Shown: positions 26,501-41,559 of the stretch, one piece after another | Layout: every line of letters begins with the position of its first letter | Numbering within the stretch: the first letter of the stretch is position 1 | Assembly: GCA_029783825.1 (NCBI GenBank) | Contig: JAREIK010010445.1 | Span: forward strand, 1-64,000 | From: Sapria himalayana | Taxonomy: Eukaryota > Streptophyta > Magnoliopsida > Malpighiales > Rafflesiaceae | Length of the DNA: 64,000 nucleotides | Direction: 5' to 3' | Program-made: the position numbers and the translations under genes | Notes under the pieces: generated by a model | The model's database searches: none | The model's input: only the letters and a program-made list of their open reading frames with translations | What the model was told of the DNA's origin: nothing

Positions 26501-28714
26501 TCTTTTTTTCTATCTGTCTAATTATTTTTCTATCTATCTATCTATCTATCTATCTATTTGTTTATCTATCTATATATCTAACTTTCTATCAATCAATCTT
26601 TCTATCACTCTATTTATCTATCTTTCTTTCTTTATTTTTATTAATTTTTATTCTTTTCAATCAATTTATCTGTCTATCTATCTTAGTCTTTCTATCTATC
26701 TGGCTGTTTGTCTATCTATTTATCTATCATCTATCTATCTATCTATGTGTTTATCTAACTATGCATCTCTCTCTATATATATCTATATTTCTATCAATAT
26801 GTATATCTATATTTATATCTATCTATCTATCTAAATGTCTATCTATATGTATATCTATCTATCTATCTCTCTAACTATTGATATATCACTCTAGCTTTGT
26901 GTATATTATTTATCTATCTATCACTCTATTTATCTATCAATTATCTATCTATCTATTTCTGTATCTATCTATCTATATTTATGTATATGTATATGTCTAT
27001 CTATTTGTAAATCTATTTATCTATCTATCTATCATAATATCTATGTGTATATTATCTGTATGTCTATCACTCTATATATCTATCTATTATCTTTCTATCT
27101 ATATGTCTATTTTTTAGTCAATCTATCTATCTTTCTATATATCTATATATCTATCAATCTATTTATCTATCTCTCTATCTTTCTATCTATCTTCCTATAT
27201 AGCTGACTATCTATCTATATATCAATATAACTATCTATCAATCTATTGTCTATCTATCTATCTATTTATATTTCTATCAATCTATCTATCTATATTTCCA
27301 TTATCTTTTGACATATTTGTCGATCTTTCTTTCTATATATATATATATGTCTGTCTATCTATCTATTTATCAATCTGTTTGTCTATCAATCTATTTAACT
27401 ATATTTATATATTTATATCTATCTATCTTTTTATCTTTTTATCTCTCTATATTTCTATTTATCATTCTATTTGTCTATCTATCTTTTTATCTATCAATAT
27501 ATAAGTCTGTCTTTCTATATATACATATATATTGATCTATCCATCCATCTATCTATCTATTTTTGTATCTACTAGTATATCTAACTATCTATCTATCTAT
27601 ATTAATATCAATCAATTAATCTATCTATAAATCTGACCATCACTCTATCTATCAATCTAAATATCAATTTGTCTATAACACAATAAATCCATCTATCTAT
27701 CTATTTATATGACATCTATTTGTCTATCAATCCTTTTATCAATATGTCTATCTATATATCTTTCTTTCTCTCTATTTTTCTATCAATCTATCTCTCTTTC
27801 TATATATTAATGTGCCTATATATCTGTCTATCAATCAATCTTTATGTCTATCTATATGTTTATATTTTTGTCTATCTATCTATATATCCATGTATCTATT
27901 ATTTTACATATCTATCTATTTATGAATCTATCTATATATTATCTATCTATCTATCTGTCCATCTATCTATATATCTTTATTTCTATCTATCTATCTATAT
28001 GTCTATCTATTTATCTATCAATATATCTATTTGTCTATCTGTCTATCTATCTATCAATTAATATATCTAATTAGCTAGCTATCTATATATTTATCTATCA
28101 ATATATATTTTTTATATCTATCAATCTATATTTCTATCTATCTAACTATCTATTTGGCTATCTATCTATCTATATATGTGTCTTTTTAAATATTTTTTCT
28201 ATTTGGCTATCTATTTATCTATCTAGTTATTTACCTATCAATGTGTATATGTATCTATCTATTTATTCATCTATCTAACTATCTAATAATCTATCGATCT
28301 TTGTATATATATATATATATATATCTATCTATCTCTCGATCTATATATCTATCTATCTATCTATATATATGTATGTCTATTAATATATCTATCAATATGT
28401 TCTATCAATATGTTTATCAATCTCTCCATCAATCTATCTATTAATCTGTCTATCAATCTATTTATCAAACTGTCTATCAATATCTCTATCAATGTGTCTA
28501 TCAATATTTCTATCAATCAATCTATCTATCTGTCTATCTATCTTCTTTCTTTCTATCTTTTGGTGTATTTTTCTTTCTTCTATATGTATATCTATCTATC
28601 TATATAGCTATCTATATATCTATATATCTTTATATAGATCTATATATCTATATGTCTATCTATTTATTTATCTATTTGTCTATCTATCTTTTTATCTTTT
28701 TATCTATCTATCTC

Positions 28715-28747
<33 letters not shown>

Positions 28748-30882
28748 GTGTGTCTCTCTATCTATCTATCTTTTTATTTATCTATATGTCAATCTATCTA
28801 TTTATCTATTAATATGTCTATCTATCTATTTATCTATCTATCTATCATTATATCTATCTATCTATCTGTAAATCTATATATTTATCTAACAATTTATCTG
28901 TTTATTTATTTGTCTATATATCTATATATATATTTGTCTAATAATCTATCTATTTAACTTTCTATCTATCTATCTTCTTTCTTTCTTTCAATCTATATGT
29001 CTATCTATCTATCTATCTATGTAATTATATGTCTATCTATCTATGTATCTATCTATCTATATTTCTATATATCTTTTTGTCTATCTATCTATCTAATTAT
29101 CTATCTATTCGTCTATTTAGTTGTCTACATATCTATTTATCAATCTATCTATCTATATATTTGTCTATATTTCTGTCTATCATTCTATCTATCAACCTAT
29201 CTATATTTCTATCTTTTTATCTATCTATTTTTCTATCTATCTATATATCTATCTATTTTTCTATCTATATATCTATTTTTCTATCTATATATCTATTTAT
29301 CTATCTATATCTATTTCTATCTATCTATCTATCTTTCTTTCTTTATATTAATATGTCAATCTTTTATCTATGAATATGTCGATCAATTTGTCTATCAATA
29401 TATATATCAATAAATCTATCCATCTGTCTATTTATCTATCTATGTATTTGTTTGTCTATCTATCTATCAAGAAATCTATCAAATTGGCTATCTATTTGTT
29501 TATCTATCAATCTATATTTCTATCTGTCTATTTGCCTTCCTATCTATCTGTCTATCTATCTAATAATCTACATGCCTGCCTATATGTCTATTTATCGGTC
29601 TATCTATCTATCTATCTATTTATCTGTCTGTCTAACTATTTTTCTATCTCTCTCTCTCTATCTATCTATATATGTATCTATATCTGTATTTATCTATCTA
29701 TGTATCTTTTTCTATATCTGTCTATTTATTTGTCTATCTATTTATCTATATATTTTTTATCTATCTATTTATTTAACTATCTATCAATCAATCTTTCTAT
29801 CTCTCTATTTATCTTTCTTTCTTTCTTTTTTCTTCTTTTTTTATCTTTCTTCTTTTCTATCAATTTATATATGTGTATGTCTATCAATCTGTCTGCCTAT
29901 CTATCTTAGTCTTTCTATCAATCAATCAATCTTAGTCTTTCTATCAATCAATCTATCTTTCTATCTATCTATCTGTTTGTCTGCATATCTATGTCTTTAT
30001 CTATCATTTTATGTATCTCTCTATCTATCTATCTATTTATATGTCTATCTATCTATCGGTCTGCCTATCTATATCTCTATCTATATATCAATCTATCTCT
30101 TTATCTGTCTTTATATCACTCTATCTTTGTGTCTATTATCTGTCTATATATCACTCTATCTATCTGTCTATTATCTGTCTATATATTTGTCTATCTTTCA
30201 ATCTATCTATCTGTATATCTATCTATCTATCTTTAACTTTATCTATATGTCTATTATTTGTATATCTCTCACTCAATCTATCTATTATCTATATGTCTAT
30301 CTATTTGTCTTTCTATCTATCTATTTTTCTATCTATCTATCTACCTATTTACCTATATGTCTATCTATCTATCTTATCTATCTTTTTATTTAACTATCTT
30401 TCGATCGAATTATCTATCTATCTAACTATATGTATGTCTATCTATGTATTAATCTTTTTTATCTATCTTTCTATATATATATATATATATATATCTATAT
30501 CTATATATTTTTCTATCTGTCTATTTATCTATTTATTTATCTATTTGTTTATCTATTTGTATTTCTATTTGTATTTCTATTTGTCTATCTATCTTTATAT
30601 CTATCTATCTGTCTATTCATCTATCTATCTATCTATTTATCTATCTATCTATTTATCTATATAAATATATATCATTTGTATATCTATTTATTTATCTATC
30701 TATATGTCTATCTATTTATTTATCTATCTATATGTCTATCTATTTATCATTTGTCTATCTATCTATCTATTTGTCTCTCTATTTTTCTTTTTATCTATTT
30801 ATCTATCTATTTATCTATCCATCAATCTATCTGTTTATCTTTCTATTTTTCTATTTATCTATCTATATTTCTATCTATCTTT
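23531..30882 (+). repeat. Degenerate (TCTA)n array, block 4
   Basis: 7.35 kb of top-strand TCTA units between element A and element B. Local longer periods are visible: a 26-base phrase GTCAGTCTTTATGTCTAT twice near 24421-24460, a ~36-base phrase with TATCACTCTATC twice near 30112-30160, and a 20-base phrase CTATCTATATATCTATTTTT twice at 29261-29300. Pure TA runs lie near 25068, 25595 and 28305. It stops at about 30882. Confidence 0.95.
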
Positions 30883-31204
30883 TAGTACATCTACTATTCT
30901 TCTAAATCCAACTAAGAGTTTCTTTGTTCTTCTCCTTCAAATTGCTTATAAATATCTCTGTCTCTCTGAATTATATATAAACAATCAAAATTTCATTTTT
31001 TCCGTATATTCGGGTATTAGTTTTTTTTATTTCTCCTCCAAATTTCTTCATTTTTACTTCAATTTCATTTAAACTATCATGATTTTGACTCGACACAATT
31101 AATTAAATAATAATTTTTTAGTTTAATCTTTGTTCTTCTACTATTTAAAATTTTAGTGTTTTATTGATTTTGATTTCAATTACAGAATATTTGCATCCGA
31201 ATAA

Positions 31205-32753
31205 TCTTAATGTTAATTGTTTATATTTATATAATCATATGACATTGTGTATAAATGTCTATATTTTAATATATATAATGAATAATGTTAAATAAAACTT
31301 TTATATAATGTTAATCTTAAATGTCTATAATAGTATATATAAACTTTTATATATTTATATAATCGTATGCCATTATGTATAAATATCTATACTTTAATAT
31401 ATATAAATGTATTACATTATCAATACACATTGATATGTTTATATAAACATATAATGTTATATATAAATATTTATACATATGTATTAATGTTTATGAATAT
31501 CTATACAAAATTTACATTAACCTATCAATTTATATATATTTTTAATATAACAATTATATAAAATTAAATGATTATACAATTTTGTAAATATTTATATTAC
31601 ATATTTTTTTATATAAATATAGAATATTTATAATATTTATTAAAATGTGATATATATATATATATACTATATATTATTTATAAAAGTGTTACATATAAAT
31701 ATAATAATATTTATGTAACATTTATAAAAATATTTTATTCACAAATATTATATAGATATACGTGCTTAATTATATAATCATATGCCATTTTATATAAAAG
31801 TATTTATAACTATATTTATAATAAAGTAAACTATTTCTATAACTATATTTATAACTTTGTATAACTAATTTGTAACTATATAATAATGTATAACTATATG
31901 TATAATTCTATATAACCATATTTCTAAAAAATATTATATGTATACTAACATATAACTATATATAAGTATATTTTACTTAATGTACAATGATATAAATGTT
32001 ATATATAATTATATCTTTAACTACATACAAATTTATAACTATATATGTATAACTATATATAAATATATGTATAACTATGTAGCACTATATAAATAAATAT
32101 AACTATATTTGTAACTATATATACATATATGTATTCATATAATTAAATCAAAATATTTTTTATAACGTTGTTTATTTTATGTATAATTACTTATAACTAC
32201 ACGTATGAATATATCTATATATAACTATTTATAACTATATATATTATAGGTAAAATAATATATAACTATAAATAATTGTATCTTACTATGAGTATAACTT
32301 TAAAAATTTTATGCATAATTATATTTAAATATTAAATTTACAGCTTATGTTTAATAAATACTTGTATATAGTAGTTTATACAAAAGTATTTTACTATATC
32401 AATACCTATACATTATTATATGTATAAATATATAAAATTAAATGAACAAATATATAAACCTACATGTATAAATATATGTCGGTTATATGTATAACTATAT
32501 GTATAACTATATGTATAACTATATGTATAACCATATGTAACAATATTTATAATTACATTTATAACAACATTGAACATTATGTTTAACTATATGTGTATAA
32601 CTATATATAAATATTTGTATATCTAAATAAATGTTTATGTAAGTATATATAACTATATTTGTAACTATATATACATATATATTCATATAATTAAATCAAA
32701 ATATTTGTTTATAACGTTGTATATATTTATGTGTAACTACTTATAACTACTTG

Positions 32754-32792
<39 letters not shown>

Positions 32793-33235
32793 CTATATGT
32801 TTAATTATATATAACTATTTATAACAATATATATTATATGTAAAATTATATATAACTATAAATAATTGTATCTTACAATGTGTATAACTTTAAAAGTTTT
32901 ATCCAAAATTATATCTATGTATTAAATTTATAGTTTATATTTAATATATACTTGTATATAGTAGTATATAAAAAAGTATTTTACTATATCTATACCTATA
33001 CATTACTATATGTATAAATATATAAAATTAAATGAACAAATATATAAACCTACTTGTATAAATATACATTTAACTATATGTGTAACTATATGTATAACCA
33101 CATGTAACTATATTTATAATTACATGCATAACAATATACAACATTATTTTAAACTATATGTGAATGACTATATATAAATATTTATATATCTAAATAAATG
33201 TCTATAAAATTATATATAACTATAATAAGTGATAA
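31205..33235. repeat. AT minisatellite of element B
   Basis: Same TATAACTATATGTATAA-type sequence as in A. The anchor GTATAACCACATG or its variant occurs at 32525 and 33092, 567 bases apart, so about two long units are present. A pure TA run lies at 32758-32791. Confidence 0.85.
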
Positions 33236-33272
33236 TTACGTTTGTTAAATAAAATGATTTTTTTAACTAGTT

Positions 33273-34985
33273 ATGGAAGATGATAATGAATGGATGTACA
33301 ATGGTCGAATAGTAAATGGAATGTTCTCTAATGAATGAGGAGATAAAGTTGATGAATTTGTTGGGTTTGTTCTGAGACATCCTAAGTGTGTGAATAGTGG
33401 TACATATATAAGGTGTCATTGCACTTTAGTTAAATGTTAGAATAAATAGTTTTTGAATGTTGAAACTGTGAAGATACATTTGTATAGAAATGGTTTTGTA
33501 GCGGATTACTATGTTTGGATATACCATGGTGAGAACCAAGTCCAATAGAGGTTTTCTAGTTTAGTATGGGTGTCAGAAAGTGAAAATAATCAGATGGTCT
33601 CAGATAATATTAATCACACTACATATCATAAAATGGTTTTTGATGTAGTGGTTGTTGAATTCAACCCGAATGAGGATACAAATGCCGAGGCAAAAAATTT
33701 CTATGACATGTTTAAAGCTAGAGCAAACCTGTATATGAGAGAATTTCTAAGCATACTCAACTTTTTCTAGCCGTGAGGATGTTAGAAATAAAGTGCAGAC
33801 ACAAGTATTCACAGACATGGTTTGATGATATGTCTAAATTCACTTATGAATTGTTGCCAAAATATAATCTGATGCCATTTGATTTTTGTAGCATGAAAAA
33901 GTTAGTTAGAGGCTTGAAATTACCCATACAGGTCATTCATTAATATGAGAACAATTGTATGATATACTGGGGTAATGACAGTAACCTTAACAGTTGTAAA
34001 ATATGTGGGTATGCTCAGTAAAAGCAAACGGAAAAATTTTATTGCAACCATTGATAGCGGAGTTGAAAAGTCTTTGGGGTGTTAGGGTTCAAACTTATTA
34101 TATTTCCAAACGGAAAATTTTCAGATGTGCACTACCCTCATGTGGACCTTAAATGACTTTCCAGGATATTCTATGATATCTGGATGGAGTACAACTAGTA
34201 TGTTGGCATGCCTGCATAGTCTGGAAGATTTTGATCCTTTTAGATTAATTAAGAGCGGAAAATAGTCGTGGTTCAACAACCAATGGAAGTTATTGTCCAT
34301 TAATCATCCGTATCGACATAATACCAAAGAATTCATTAAGAATAGAAAGGTTACTAATCAATTTATGGGGGTTATATCTGGGGATAATATTCTGCCGGAA
34401 TTGAATAACAAAGACTTGAGGATAGTGATAGATGTTGATGGCAAGGTTGTGAATGCAGCTATATTTAAGACTTGTATGTGGAATAAAAGAAAAATTTTCT
34501 AGGATTTGCCCTGCTAGCATGAACACTTGCTCAGGCACAATCTTGATGTTATGCATATTGAGCAAAAAGTGTTTGACAATATTTTCAATACTGTGTTTAA
34601 TATTCCAGGAAAACTAAGGACTCTTTCAAGTCAAGAGATGAGTTGCATAAATATTGTTGTCGTCCTCAATTTACAAATAATCTTGTAACCAATAAATACC
34701 ATGATGTGCCATTTGTTTTAAATAAATCACAGAAGAAGGTCGTGTTGGAGTGGGTAAAAAAATGTACATTTACAGTTGGTTATGCTTCTAATCTAGGGAG
34801 ATGTGTGGATGCTAAAAAACTTAAGATGTTTGGAATGAAGAGTCATGATTGTCATGTATTCATGCAAAGATTGTTACCAATTGCTTTTCGAGAATTCCTA
34901 CCTAATAGAATATGGGAGCTGATAACTGAGATTTCTTTATTCTTTAAGCTACTAACTTCTTCTTCATTGATTGATTGATGAGAAG
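33273..34985 (+). pseudogene. TNP2 transposase pseudogene fragment (element B)
   Basis: The start ATGGAAGATGATAATG mirrors that of A. Frames show EWMYNGRIVN, LRHPKCVN, CHCTLVK, VETVKIHLYRNGF, then DNINHTTYHKMVFD, and later HPYRHNTKEFIKNRK, HNLDVMHIEQK and a stretch at 34643-34978. Between 34020 and 34048 about 415 bases present in A (17821-18265) are missing, taking out the centre of the Transposase_21 core. There are several stops. The frame runs up to the insertion of element C, at the point matching A near 19145. It cannot give an active enzyme. Confidence 0.88.
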
Positions 34986-34991
34986 TTGAGA

Positions 34992-35500
34992 CACTACAAA
35001 AAAATGTTCATTTAGCTAGGGAATTTTAGCTTTGTATCAATCCCTAGCTCAATTACGATGGATTAACTAGGGGATAGCAAGGAATCTTTGATTTTTCATT
35101 GAAATAAAAATTTGCAACGGATTAGCGACGGATTAGCTATAGAATATTTTTGTAAATTCAGCTCAAGAAAAGCAAGAAATTTAGTAATGGATTTATGACG
35201 GATTAGCAACAAAATATTTTCTTATATTCCACTAGAGAAAAGCGTGGAATTTAGCAACGTCTAGTGACTGATTAGAGACGGAATATTTTCATAAATTCTA
35301 CTCAAGATAAGGGGGAATTTAGCAATGGATTAGTGATGGAATATTTTCGTAAATTCTACTCAAGAAAAGTGGTGAATTTAGCAATGAATTTAGTGATGAA
35401 ATTTCTCTAGCTAATAATATCCTGAATATAGCGACGGAATTTCCCTTGCTAATAAAACCTGGAATTTAGCGACCGAATTTTTCTAGCTAATTACATCCGG
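34992..35500 (+). mobile_element. CACTA element C, left end and subterminal region
   Basis: It starts with CACTACAAAAAAATG directly inside the TNP2 frame of B, a typical CACTA terminus. Subterminal motifs TTAGCTAGGG, CTAGCTAA and TTAGCGACGGA follow. Four imperfect ~60-70-base units carry AATATTTT-TAAATTC-ACTCAAGA (near 35143, 35211, 35281 and 35338). The motif differs from that of A, so this is another subfamily, shared with D and E. The rest of C is not visible: TAGA array begins at about 35503 and no matching right terminus ending in TAGTG was found. Confidence 0.8.
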
Positions 35501-35502
35501 AA

Positions 35503-35709
35503 CATAGATAAACACATAGATACATAGAAAGATATAAAGAAAGATAAACATATAGATATATAGATAGGTAGACAAACAAATAGATCAACATATAAAAAGA
35601 CAAATAGAAAGAATTATAGAAATACAAATAGACAGATAGATACCCACATAAATATACTAATAGATAGATGGATAGTCAGAAATATAGATAAATGGATAGA
35701 TATATAGAT

Positions 35710-35766
<57 letters not shown>

Positions 35767-38700
35767 TAGATATACAGATATAAAGATGGATTTATAAAGT
35801 GATAGATAGTAGGATAGAGAGACAGTTAGATAGATGAATAAACAAATGATTAGATTGTAAGATAAATTAATGAATAAATATTGAGATAGATATATACATA
35901 CATACATAGATAGATATATAGACAGATTAATAGATAGATCAATAAAAAGATAGATAGTCAGATGGATATACAAACTGATAAATAAATAGATAGATTTATA
36001 AATAGACAGATAGATAGATATACAGAGAGATACAAAGGAAATTAGATAAACAAATAGGTAAATAGATACATAGGTAGACAGATAAATGGTAGATAAGAGA
36101 TAAATAAATAAACAAATAGATATACAGATAGATAGACAAATAGACATACATGTAGATAGATAGATATAGACAGATAGATAGATGGATAGATATAGATTGA
36201 TAGATGGATAGATAGACTGATCGATTGATGAATTGATAATGGATATATAGAAGGATATATAGGCGGATAGATTGATGGATAGATAGATGGATAAATAGAA
36301 GGATATATAGGCTGGATAGATTGATGGATAGATAGATGGATAAATAGAAGTAAAGTGAAACGGATAGATTGATTGATATCTAGTTGCATAGATAGATGGA
36401 TAGATATATGAATAGATATATTGATAGATCAACAAATAGATAGAAGGAGAGAAAGATGGATGGATAAAAGGATAGATAGATGGATAGATAGATGGATAGA
36501 TAGATGGATAAATAATCGGGTAGATAGACAAAGAGATAAATAGACAAATACATAGATATTTTGATAGATAGATAAATAGAAAGATAGATCAATAGATAGA
36601 TATATAGATAGATAAATACATAGATACATATATAGGTAGATAGATAGATAGACAGATATAGACAAATTTATAGAGATATTTATAAACAAATAGATATACT
36701 AATAGATAAGAAGATAGATATATAGTTAGATAGATGAATAGTTAGATATATTGACAGATTGACTAATAGATATATAGTTAGATTGATTGATTGATTGATA
36801 GGCAGATAGATATATAAATAAATAAACAGATAAAAAGTTAGACAGAAAGATTGACAGATAGATAGACATAGATATATAGATATATCCACAGATAGATAGA
36901 TATATAGATAGAAAATAGGTAGATAGATAGACAAATATATAGATAAAAATATTAACAGATAGATTGACAAATAGCTTGACAGATAAATTAAACAATTAGA
37001 TAGACAAGCATATTGAAAAGATAGATTGATAGATTGATAGACAGAGAGATAAATAGATAGATAGACATATAGATAGGCAGATATATAGATAGATAGATAG
37101 ACAAATAGTTAGACAACCCTTTTAGATAGATAGATAGATGGATAGACATATTGATAGACATATAGACATATAGATAGATTTATAGATTGATAGGCAGATA
37201 GACAAATTGATAATTAGATAGAGAGCAACACAGATAGACACTTAGATAGATAGATAGATATATAGATAGATAGATAGATAGACATATAGATAGATAGATA
37301 CACAGATAGACCGATAAATAGATAGATAGATAGACCAATAGATAGACAGACATATAGATGCATAAATAGAAATATACATATACAGACATATATAGATAGA
37401 TAGACAAATAGATAAATACATAGACAGACAGACAAATAGATAGATAGACAGATAGATAGACATATAGATAGATAGATACATATACAGATAGACCGATAAA
37501 TAGATAGATAGATTGACCAATAGATAGATAGACATATAGATGCATAAATAGATATATACATATATAGACATATAGACAAATAGTTAGATATATAGATTCA
37601 CTCATTGACAAATAGATAAAAAGACATATATATAGATAGATAGATAGATAAATTGATGGATAAATAGTTAGATAGATAGAAAGATAGATACACATATAGA
37701 TTGATAGATAATTATACAAAAGATTGATAGATAAATAGATATATGTACAGATAGATATATAGATAGATAGATAGCCAGATATATAGATAAATAGATATAT
37801 TGTTAGACAGAAAGATAGGCAGATTATAGACAGACAGATGGTCAGATAGATAGACTGGTAGATAGACAAATAGGTATACATATTTATAGATAGATTGATA
37901 TATAGATATATAGATTCATAAATAGATATATAGACAAATAGATAGATAGATAGATCAAAAGAAAGAAAAAGATATATAGTTGGATAGACAGATAGTTTGA
38001 CAGATAAATAGACAGATAGATAGATAGATAGAATGTTAGATAGATATATATATAGATATATATAGACAATTCGATATTTAGATTGATAGACAGCTAGATT
38101 GACTAATAGAGAGATATATAGATATATAGATATATAGATATATAGATATATATATATATATATATATATATATCTATATAGATAAATTGATATATAGATA
38201 GATAAAAAGATATATAGAGGGATAATTAGATAGATAGACAGAATAATTGATAGACAGATAAATAGATAGGCAGATAGTTAGATAAATAACAGACATATAG
38301 ACAAACATATAGTTTGATATATAGATAGACATATAGATAGCCATATAGATAGATAGCTAGCTAGACAAATAGACAGATAAACATATAGATAGATAGAAAG
38401 ATAGAGAGACAAATAGACAAACAAATAGGCCAACATATAGATAGAAAAATAGATAGACATATAGACATACAGATATACAGACATATAGACAGACAGACAG
38501 ACAGAAAGATAGATAGATAGATAAATATATAGATTGATTGATAGATAGATAGATAGACAGACAGATAGATAAATAGATCCAGAGATAGATAGAAAGGTAG
38601 ACAGATAGAATGATAGATAAATAGGTATATAGATAGATAGATACACAGATAGATAGATATTAAGAAAGATAGGTAGACAGATAGATAGATAATTTGATAG

Positions 38701-40247
38701 ACATATAGATAAATAGATAGACAAAAAGATAAATAGACATATAGATAGACATACAGTTAGGTAGAAAGTTATAAAAATAGATAGGAAGAAAGATAGACAT
38801 TTTAAAAGATAGATCGATATACATATAATTAGACATATAGATAAGTAGTTATATAGATAGATAGACAGATATGAAATATATAGATAGACATACAAATAGA
38901 TAGATATTTAGATAGATTGATTGATAGATAAATAGATAGAAAGATAGATAGATAGAAAGTTTGTTAGACAGACAGATTGAATGAATGATTGATTTATTGA
39001 CAAATAAATAATCAAACAGATATACGGATAGATAGGAAAATAGATAGATAGATATATAAATAGATATATAATGAGATATACAAATAGAAAGATGGATTAA
39101 TTAATAGACATACAAATAGATAGATAGATAGACAGAATAATAGACAAATAGATAAATAGAAAAATAGAGTGATAGATAAATAGATCGATAGTTAGCTAGA
39201 TAAATAGACAAATAGACAAATACATAGATAGATATATATATATATATATATATAGAAAGATAAATAGACATATAGAAATATAGATACATACACATATAGA
39301 TAGATAAATAGACATACAGATAGACAAATAGATAGACAAATAGATTACAAGATAGACTGACATATAGATAGACATATAGATAGAAAGATAGATTGGAAAT
39401 AGATAGACTGATAGATAGATAAATAGATATACATATAGATTGATTTATTGACAGATTGACAGACATTTAGATAGACATTTAGAAAGATAAACATATAGAT
39501 AAATAGATAGACAGGCAAATAGACACACTTATAGACAGATAGATAGATAGATAGACAGATAGATACATATACGAATAGAGAGACATATAGGTATAAAGAC
39601 AAATAAACAGATAAATAAATAGACAGACCGATAAATAGATAGATAGATAGACAGAAAGAAAGACAAATAAATAGTCAAATAGACGGACAAATAATAATAA
39701 TGATATAAAGACAAATAAAAGGACAGATAGATAGATGGTTATATAAACAAATATACGGACAGAAAAATTTATTGATAAATAGACTGATAGATAGATTGAT
39801 CAAAAGATCAATAGAAAAACAAATAGATCATCTATAGATAGATAGACCAATTTACGGATAGATTTATGGATAGATAGATAAATTAATAGATAGATAGACA
39901 ATTAGATAGCTAGATATATAGATAGATAGATATATAGATATATAGACAAATCAATAGACAAATAGATAGTCAAATAGATAAATATATAGATAGACATATC
40001 GATAGATAGATAGATTGGTAGATAGATTGATAGACAAATAGATTGATAGACAAATAGATAGATAGACAAATAGATTGATAGATTGATAGATTGATAGACA
40101 GATAGATAGATGGATTGATAGATAGATAGATAGATTGATAGATAGATAGATAGATCAATAGACAGATAGCTTGACTAAAAAATAGATAGTTAGTTAGATA
40201 GGTAGATAGACAAATTGATAAACAGATCATTAGACAGATAGTTAAAT

Positions 40248-40283
<36 letters not shown>

Positions 40284-41091
40284 CGATAAAATGATATGTA
40301 GATAGATATAAAGATAGATTGATTGATAAAAAGATATATAGATAGATACAAAGACAAAAAAGATAGATAGTTAAATAAATATATAGATAGACGAATAGAT
40401 AGATATATATATATATAGACATATAGATAAAAAGATAGATATATAGATAAATAGATAGATAGATAAATAAATAAATAAATAGATAGATAGGTATATTGAT
40501 ATATAAATACACATATATAGAGATAATTAAATAGACAAATAGATACATAAATTATTAAATAGTTATATAGATAGAAAGATAGATAAAAAGATATATAGAC
40601 AGCCAGATAGACAGATAAATAGATCGATAGATAGATAGTTTGATAGAGAGATAGATAGATATTAGATATTTAAAATAATATATAGACAGATAGATATATA
40701 GATAGATAGATAAAAAAATAGATAGTTAGATATATAGACAAATATAAGGACACAGTTAGATAATAGATAGATAGATAGATAAATAGATATATAGATAGAT
40801 AGATATTTAGATAGATAGTCAAATAATGGATAGATAGATTGATAGACAAATAGATAGACAGATAGATAGATAGTTAGTTAGTTAGAAAGACAGATGGATA
40901 GAGAGATAGGAAGATAGATAGATAAAGAGATAAACACACAGATAGATTGACATCTTAATAGACATACAGATAGATAGATAGATGATCGGATAAATAGATA
41001 GATAAATAGATAGATAGATAAATGGATAGAGATTTTTATAGACATATATATAAATATATAGACATATAGATATACACACATATTGACATAC

Positions 41092-41122
<31 letters not shown>

Positions 41123-41292
41123 CAGATATACTGACACATAGACATTAGATATAAAGATAGATTGATAATCAAATAGATAGACAGATAGATTTACTGATAG
41201 AAAGAAAGATATATAGATAGACAAATAGATAGAGAAACAAATAGATAAAAAGAAAGACAAAAAAGGACAAATCGATAGATAGATAGATAGAT

Positions 41293-41345
<53 letters not shown>

Positions 41346-41559
41346 GTTACATTGATGGATAGATAGATTGATAGACATATCAAAAGATAGATAGATAGTC
41401 TGATAGATAGATAGAGTGATACAAGGATAGATAGATATATAGATAGATTAATAAATGGACAGATAGATAGATGGATAGATATATGGATAAATAGAAAGAT
41501 AGATATATTGATCAATAGACAAATCAATATACAGACAGATAGACAGATAGATAGACATA
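35503..41559 (-). repeat. Degenerate (TAGA)n array, block 5
   Basis: Six kilobases of TAGA units on the top strand (TCTA on the minus strand). Near 36200-36530 many units become GGATAGAT, giving Pro in the repeat-derived frames, which marks a local sub-variant. TA runs lie at 35712-35762, 38146-38173 and 41295-41330. It ends exactly at the CACTA terminus of element D. Confidence 0.95.
37230..37594 (-). repeat. 182-bp segmental tandem duplication within array
   Basis: Two neighbouring segments share a string of rare units in the same order. The phrase CAGATAGACCGATAAA occurs at 37303 and 37485, and GCATAAATAG at 37360 and 37542, both 182 bases apart. The segments are close to identical apart from a few substitutions. 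Confidence 0.85.

Larger units (their letters stand above)
30883..34991 (+). mobile_element. CACTA element B, truncated relative of A
   Basis: It matches element A in order: the 5' non-coding region (30890-31200), the AT minisatellite (31230-33230) and the start and middle of TNP2 (33273-34985). The left subterminal repeats are missing, so the array abuts what would be internal sequence. The captured Enhancer-of-polycomb fragment is absent. The right half (rest of TNP2, Ptta/En/Spm gene, right end) is also missing, because element C begins at 34992 inside the TNP2 frame. Confidence 0.8.

Noticed and set aside
35614..36531. 305-codon minus-strand frame with a Tyr-Pro-Ser-Ile part
   Set aside because: It is the same repeat artefact; the Pro comes from GGAT variants of the TAGA unit.
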